Shown here piece after piece: positions 7,369 to 10,496 of a DNA stretch of 10,496 nt; position 1 is the first letter of the stretch; the number at the start of each line of letters is the position of its first letter. The stretch covers positions 1-10,496 of the forward strand of contig PSRF01000367.1 in assembly GCA_003175865.1 (NCBI GenBank). The letters are read 5' to 3'. The notes beneath the pieces are model-generated. The model was not told the origin of the DNA. It made no database searches and worked only from the letters and a program-made list of their open reading frames with translations. A program made the translations under genes and the position numbers. The stretch is from Blastocatellia bacterium (lineage in GTDB: Bacteria; Acidobacteriota; Blastocatellia; Pyrinomonadales; Pyrinomonadaceae).

Positions 7369-7635
7369 ATGAAACCTGAAGCAACTACTCAATCAGATTC
7401 GCAACCATTAACGTTGGACAACATTCCGATAGGAATGTGGGCTCATGTTCTCAATGTTGTAGGCAATGGTCTCAATGCCATGAGATTAATGGAAATGGGA
7501 CTCGTGCCTGGCGCTCCTGTTTCAGTCGTTCGAAGTGCGCCGCTTGGCGACCCGATCCAAATCCGCATTCGCGATTACCATCTTGCGCTCCGTCGCGGCG
7601 AAGCTCGGATGATCTCCGTCATCCTCGCCGACTAA
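7369..7635 (+). CDS. feoA: Ferrous iron transport protein A
   Basis: A small cytoplasmic SH3-like protein of 88 aa that binds FeoB and modulates Fe2+ uptake. The family core is visible: PLTLDNIPIGMWAHVLNV, RLMEMGLVPGAPVSVVRSAPLGDPIQIRIRDYHLALRRGEARMISV. The MGLVPG turn and the final LALRRGEA.MI.V strand are typical of FeoA. ATG 7369 is preferred; an in-frame GTG at 7360 would add three residues and leave the message almost leaderless from the predicted promoter. feoB begins 13 nt after its stop, so the two are one transcription unit. Confidence 0.93.
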   Translation: MKPEATTQSDSQPLTLDNIPIGMWAHVLNVVGNGLNAMRLMEMGLVPGAPVSVVRSAPLGDPIQIRIRDYHLALRRGEARMISVILAD

Positions 7636-7648
7636 GTAACCTCAGCTC

Positions 7649-9619
7649 ATGAGCGCTCAACCTTTAACTACACTTTCATCGCCTCATACTGCCGGAGACA
7701 AACACCAATACACTGTTGCTGTGGCCGGCAACCCGAACGCGGGCAAGACAACGCTCTTCAATGCGCTCACTGGACTCCGCCAAAAGGTAGCCAATTATCC
7801 CGGCGTAACTGTCGAAACTAAGTCAGGCGTATGGGCACTCGATGAACAGTCGTCAGCTGTTGTTGTTGATCTACCAGGCTTGTATAGCCTGAACGCCACG
7901 TCAATTGATGAACAGATTGCACGTGACGTGTTGTTAGGTCGCGAGAGTTCTAACACCAGGAAGTTACCCAATCCTGACGTGATTCTGCTCGTTGTCGACG
8001 CCACTAATCTTTCTCGAAATCTGTACTTAACTACGCAGGTCATCGAGTCGGGAGCACCAGTAGTCGTGGCCTTGACAATGTTTGACTTGGCGCAACGTAG
8101 TGGAATGGACATCGACGTTGAGTTACTCAGTGCAGAACTCGGCGCTCCGGTTGTTCCCGTTGTGGCGCGAAAACGGAGTGGACTAGACGTACTGGCTAAG
8201 ACTGTTGCCTCCGTAGCACGTTCAGGGCGCGCGAGACATCAGGTTAACGTCGTTTCGGAGAAACGGGACTCTGAGGAGTTTCGTGAAATCCTCGTCAACC
8301 GTTATCGACACATCGAAGAGATCACTCGAAAGACTTTTCATCGCGGCAACAGAGCTCAAGTCGATCTCACTAGTCGTATTGATTCAATCGTGACGCACAA
8401 AGTCTTTGGACCAGTCGTGCTCATCGCAGTTATGTTGCTTGTCTTCCAAACGATATTCTCGTGGGCGAACCTGCCAATGTCACTCATCGAAAATGTCTTT
8501 TCACAATTGAGTTCGTTTGTGCGGGCGACGCTGCCCCCGGGACTGTTTACTGATCTGTTAGCTGATGGAGTAATAGCCGGCGTTGGTGGTGTGCTGGTAT
8601 TTCTGCCGCAAATCCTTCTGCTCTTCTTTTTCATATCGATGCTTGAAGATAGCGGCTACATGGCACGAGCGGCGTTTCTGATTGACCGCTTGATGCGCGG
8701 CCTTGGACTTGATGGAAAAGCATTTCTCCCATTGCTGAGTAGTTTTGCCTGCGCGGTTCCCGGGATCATGGCGACAAGAACTATTGAAAACCGGAAGGAT
8801 CGGTTTGCAACGATGATGGTTGCGCCTTTCATGAGTTGTTCAGCGCGACTTCCGGTCTACACGCTAATGATAGCCGCGTGTTTCTCGCGACAGAGAGTCT
8901 TCGGTTTTCTGTCGCTCGGCGTGTTGATAATCCTCACCATGTACACACTCGGAATCGTAGTAGCGATTGCGGTCGCGTGGGTTTTGAAGCGCACGATTCT
9001 GAATGCGCCGGCGCCACCATTCGTGATGGAGTTGCCAATCTATCGAGTTCCAAATTTCACGAACGTCGCGCAAACGATGTTTACGAGTGCAGGGCTTTTC
9101 GTGAAACGCGCCGGAACCGTAATCCTGGCGATTTCGATTTTGCTCTGGGCCTTGACTGCATTTCCGCGTGCGGGAGCCAACATCGCACCTGCACAACAAG
9201 TCAGCGATAGTTTCGCAGGTCGTGCAGGTCGCTTTATCGAACCAGCCATCAAACCTTTGGGCTTTGATTGGAAAATTGGAATTGGACTCATTACATCCTT
9301 TGCTGCACGCGAAACCATCGTGTCCACACTGAATGTCGTTTACAACGTCGGCGACGAAGGACAGGGATCTTCGTCACTGGTCGACACAATGTTGAGGGCG
9401 AAGCGGCCTGACGGTACTCCGGTTTGGACACCACTCGTTGCAGTTTCGTTGATGGTCTTTTTTGTGTTGGCATGCCAGTGCATGTCGACACTCGCCATCG
9501 TGCGTCGCGAGACGAACTCATGGCGTTGGCCATTGTTCATGGTTAGTTACATGTTAGTGCTGGCATACGTCGCGTCGCTTTTGACGTTTCAAGGTGGAAA
9601 GCTGCTCGGATTTAGTTGA
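7649..9619 (+). CDS. feoB: Ferrous iron transporter FeoB
   Basis: A GTPase-coupled inner-membrane Fe2+ transporter of 656 aa, complete but shorter than E. coli FeoB (773). The N-terminal G domain has G1 GNPNAGKT (27-34), the PGVTVE switch (51-56), G3 DLPG (74-77) and a G5-like VVARKRSG (171-178). The G4 motif reads T143-M-F-D146 where FeoB normally has NxxD. After a helical linker come the membrane helices, the first at about 251-271. Pore-lining motifs are SFACAVPGIMATRTIENRKD (365-384) and SCSARLPVY (396-404), then GIGLITSFAARETIVSTLNVVY in the C-terminal half. The C-terminus is LLTFQGGKLLGFS. It is transcribed with feoA, and the next gene starts one base after its stop. Fe2+ from here would feed HemH. 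Confidence 0.96.
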   Translation: MSAQPLTTLSSPHTAGDKHQYTVAVAGNPNAGKTTLFNALTGLRQKVANYPGVTVETKSGVWALDEQSSAVVVDLPGLYSLNATSIDEQIARDVLLGRESSNTRKLPNPDVILLVVDATNLSRNLYLTTQVIESGAPVVVALTMFDLAQRSGMDIDVELLSAELGAPVVPVVARKRSGLDVLAKTVASVARSGRARHQVNVVSEKRDSEEFREILVNRYRHIEEITRKTFHRGNRAQVDLTSRIDSIVTHKVFGPVVLIAVMLLVFQTIFSWANLPMSLIENVFSQLSSFVRATLPPGLFTDLLADGVIAGVGGVLVFLPQILLLFFFISMLEDSGYMARAAFLIDRLMRGLGLDGKAFLPLLSSFACAVPGIMATRTIENRKDRFATMMVAPFMSCSARLPVYTLMIAACFSRQRVFGFLSLGVLIILTMYTLGIVVAIAVAWVLKRTILNAPAPPFVMELPIYRVPNFTNVAQTMFTSAGLFVKRAGTVILAISILLWALTAFPRAGANIAPAQQVSDSFAGRAGRFIEPAIKPLGFDWKIGIGLITSFAARETIVSTLNVVYNVGDEGQGSSSLVDTMLRAKRPDGTPVWTPLVAVSLMVFFVLACQCMSTLAIVRRETNSWRWPLFMVSYMLVLAYVASLLTFQGGKLLGFS

Positions 9620-9620
9620 T

Positions 9621-9887
9621 ATGAACTGGCAGTTGTTGGTGACAGGACTGATTGTGCTCGCCGCAGCGTTCTATGTTGCGCGGCGTGTCATTCAGAGACT
9701 GAAAGCGTTCAGCAGTGCTTCAGCTCAATCGAGTTGTAGTGGATGTGCGAGTAGTTGTGGTCAGACAACACTGACGCAAACCTCTTCCTATTTGTTTCCC
9801 CTAACGCGAACACCGAAAACGCCTATTCTGGGAGCGCAGGCGTCCTCGCCTGCCATCAGCGCGAAGCACAACGAAAAGTCGAATTAA
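9621..9887 (+). CDS. FeoB-associated Cys-rich membrane protein, extended by a repeat
   Basis: A single-span membrane protein of 88 aa. Residues 4-19 (QLLVTGLIVLAAAFYV) form the helix, followed by basic RRVIQRLK and a cysteine cluster, C39, C42 and C46 (SCSGCASSCG). This layout is that of the small Cys-rich proteins often found after feoB, whose function is unproven. ATG 9621 follows the feoB TGA by one base, so coupling is likely; an earlier ATG at 9594 lies inside feoB. The family usually ends soon after the cysteines. Here about 40 more residues follow, and part of them (about 69-79, ILGAQASSPAI) is encoded by an intergenic-type hairpin repeat, which suggests the original stop was lost or replaced by repeat insertion. 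Confidence 0.8.
   Translation: MNWQLLVTGLIVLAAAFYVARRVIQRLKAFSSASAQSSCSGCASSCGQTTLTQTSSYLFPLTRTPKTPILGAQASSPAISAKHNEKSN
9828..9856. repeat. Short palindromic repeat inside the end of the Cys-rich gene
   Basis: GCAGGCG (9836-9842), loop TCCT and CGCCTGC (9847-9853) form a perfect 7-bp hairpin, preceded by CTGGGAGC. From memory, such GGGAGCGCAGGCG-type hairpins are dispersed in Acidobacteriota genomes. Only one copy is in this window, so its repeat status rests on that recollection. Confidence 0.5.
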
Positions 9888-9903
9888 AATTCAGGACTAA
9901 ATG

Positions 9904-9943
9904 CCACCCACGGCAGTGGGTGGATGCTTCAGGTCTTTTCTAC
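9904..9943 (-). repeat. REP-like module, copy 1
   Basis: On the minus strand this reads GTAGAAAAGACCTGAAGC, two linker bases, then a hairpin CCACCCAC-TGCC-GTGGGTGG (stem 9904-9911 with 9916-9923). The 5' GTAG followed by a hairpin recalls REP elements mobilised by RAYT transposases. It is the inverted partner of the copy at 10044-10083. Confidence 0.75.
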
Positions 9944-9956
9944 AACAGGACGCCTT

Positions 9957-10029
9957 AAGAAGTTTGCGCGCTTGCGATTCGACGTTGAGTGAGTCATCTA
10001 ACATCAATTCGCAAGCGCGCAAACTTCTT
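9957..10029. repeat. Perfect 21-bp inverted repeat between the two REP-like modules
   Basis: The arms at 9957-9977 and 10009-10029 are exact reverse complements (core GTTTGCGCGCTTGCGA) with a 31-nt loop. It is nested inside the longer pairing of 9926-9943 with 10044-10061 (17 of 18 bp), so the whole of 9904-10083 can form one branched structure. No coding sequence is supported here. Confidence 0.85.
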
Positions 10030-10043
10030 TCATCCGCTCAGGA

Positions 10044-10083
10044 GTAGAAAAAACCTGAAGCAGCCTCCAACTGCCGTTGGAGG
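10044..10083 (+). repeat. REP-like module, copy 2
   Basis: GTAGAAAAAACCTGAAGC, two linker bases, then hairpin CCTCCAAC-TGCC-GTTGGAGG (10064-10071 with 10076-10083). The 18-nt leader differs from copy 1 at one base. The stem differs at three positions per arm, each compensated in the other arm, and the TGCC loop is identical, so the secondary structure is conserved. Confidence 0.75.
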
Positions 10084-10095
10084 TATTGCTATCGA

Positions 10096-10150
10096 CGAAG
10101 ACCAACGGGTCGCTTGTGTCCCAGCAACACCTTGCGACCCGTTGTCTTTG
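10096..10150. repeat. Imperfect long hairpin
   Basis: CAACGGGTCGC (10103-10113) pairs with GCGACCCGTTG (10134-10144). After a bulged C10102, AAGA (10098-10101) pairs with TCTT (10145-10148). Inside the 20-nt loop GTGT (10116-10119) can pair with ACAC (10127-10130). It follows the second REP-like module by 12 nt and may be part of the same composite element. Confidence 0.6.
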
Positions 10151-10183
10151 GGGGAAACGCCGCTTCTCTAATGACGTTTCTCC
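10151..10183. repeat. Small hairpin downstream of the repeat cluster
   Basis: GGGGAAACG (10151-10159) pairs with CGTTTCTCC (10175-10183), 9 bp with one G·U, loop 15 nt. It lacks a following T-run on either strand, so I do not call it a terminator. The remainder, 10184-10206, shows nothing. Confidence 0.4.
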
Positions 10184-10206
10184 TTAAGTGAATTTGCGAG
10201 TTAAAA

Positions 10207-10467
10207 CTAAGCAGCCGCCGTATCGCGCCGCCAGACATTGAAATACTTAAAACGATCTACACCTGGACACCCCTCTGCCTTCTCGATAACCATTTCGAAC
10301 ATATGATCGGCTACTGAAACCAACACCGACTCAACTGCAACCTTCTGCTCGTCGCTTAACAATGCCAATCGTCGCCGGTTCCGCGTGACTTCACTTCGAG
10401 CTATCTCTTCCCACTGTAAACGAATGTCGTCTGCTGAAATGTTTTCGTCTATGTCGGTCGAGTGCAT
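10207..10467 (-). CDS. Small protein resembling the GluTR dimerisation domain
   Basis: An 86-aa soluble, mostly helical protein. Residues 15-65, notably EEIARSEVTRNRRRLALLSD followed by EQKVAVESV, resemble the C-terminal dimerisation helices of glutamyl-tRNA reductase (HemA), with the family pattern EEI-R-E-R-RRL-LS-EQ-A-E. There is no catalytic or NADPH domain, so it cannot be a reductase. The tail (CPGVDRFKYFNVWRRD) does not fit that family. ATG 10467 is preceded by GGCGG at 10 nt, a weak ribosome site. It is not co-directional with feo, and its upstream context lies outside the window. The likeness is from reading by eye; a plain helical protein of unknown function is the alternative. Confidence 0.6.
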   Translation of the reverse strand: MHSTDIDENISADDIRLQWEEIARSEVTRNRRRLALLSDEQKVAVESVLVSVADHMFEMVIEKAEGCPGVDRFKYFNVWRRDTAAA

Positions 10468-10496
10468 TCGGTTGTGTCCGCCCTCTCGTTAACCAG

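Noticed and set aside
9904..10083. CRISPR array
   Set aside because: There are only two module copies, in opposite orientation, with an internal palindrome and no regular spacers or cas genes.
9989..10171. 60-aa plus-strand open frame across the repeat field
   Set aside because: It is built from the right arm of the 21-bp palindrome, the REP-like module and the next hairpin, so its sequence is explained by the repeats.

Overview
The window comes from a bacterial chromosome with about 50% G+C. The gene content and repeat style suggest an Acidobacteriota-type genome, perhaps class Blastocatellia: Tat-exported isoquinoline-oxidoreductase-type molybdoenzymes, a full HemN/HemH/HemY heme tail, and intergenic hairpins of the type (T)GGGAGCGCAGGCG-TCCT-CGCCTGC. 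That placement is recalled from general knowledge, not computed. I saw no tRNA, rRNA, transposase or CRISPR array.

Layout. (1) 1-2724, plus strand: a tightly overlapping pair encoding a [2Fe-2S] subunit (IorA-like) and a Tat-exported molybdopterin subunit (IorB-like) of a xanthine-dehydrogenase-family oxidoreductase. A possible 3' end of an upstream gene may overlap the IorA start. (2) 2725-2883: a convergent intergenic gap holding a perfect 20-bp inverted repeat. (3) 7039-2884, minus strand: a compact operon in the order hemerythrin-like protein, hemN, hemH, hemY, with stop/start overlaps of 1 and 4 nt and one 12-nt gap. (4) 7040-7368: a divergent regulatory region with several nested potential RNA helices and a strong sigma70-type promoter that carries a palindrome and faces feoA. 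(5) 7369-9887, plus strand: feoA, feoB and a FeoB-associated Cys-rich membrane protein, for ferrous iron uptake. (6) 9828-10183: a dense field of inverted repeats. It includes two copies, in opposite orientation, of a 40-nt REP-like module flanking a perfect 21-bp inverted repeat. (7) 10467-10207, minus strand: a small protein resembling the dimerisation helices of glutamyl-tRNA reductase.

Taken together, the centre of the window is an Fe(II)-to-heme module. FeoABC-type import supplies Fe2+, HemN makes protoporphyrinogen IX without oxygen, HemY oxidises it, and HemH inserts the iron. A hemerythrin-like diiron protein leads the heme operon and may sense or buffer O2, NO or iron. The divergent arrangement suggests shared iron or oxygen control. 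I found no clear defence or other wholly new system. The least ordinary signals are the REP/BIME-like repeat field, the structured feo/hem intergenic region, and the stand-alone GluTR-dimerisation-like protein.
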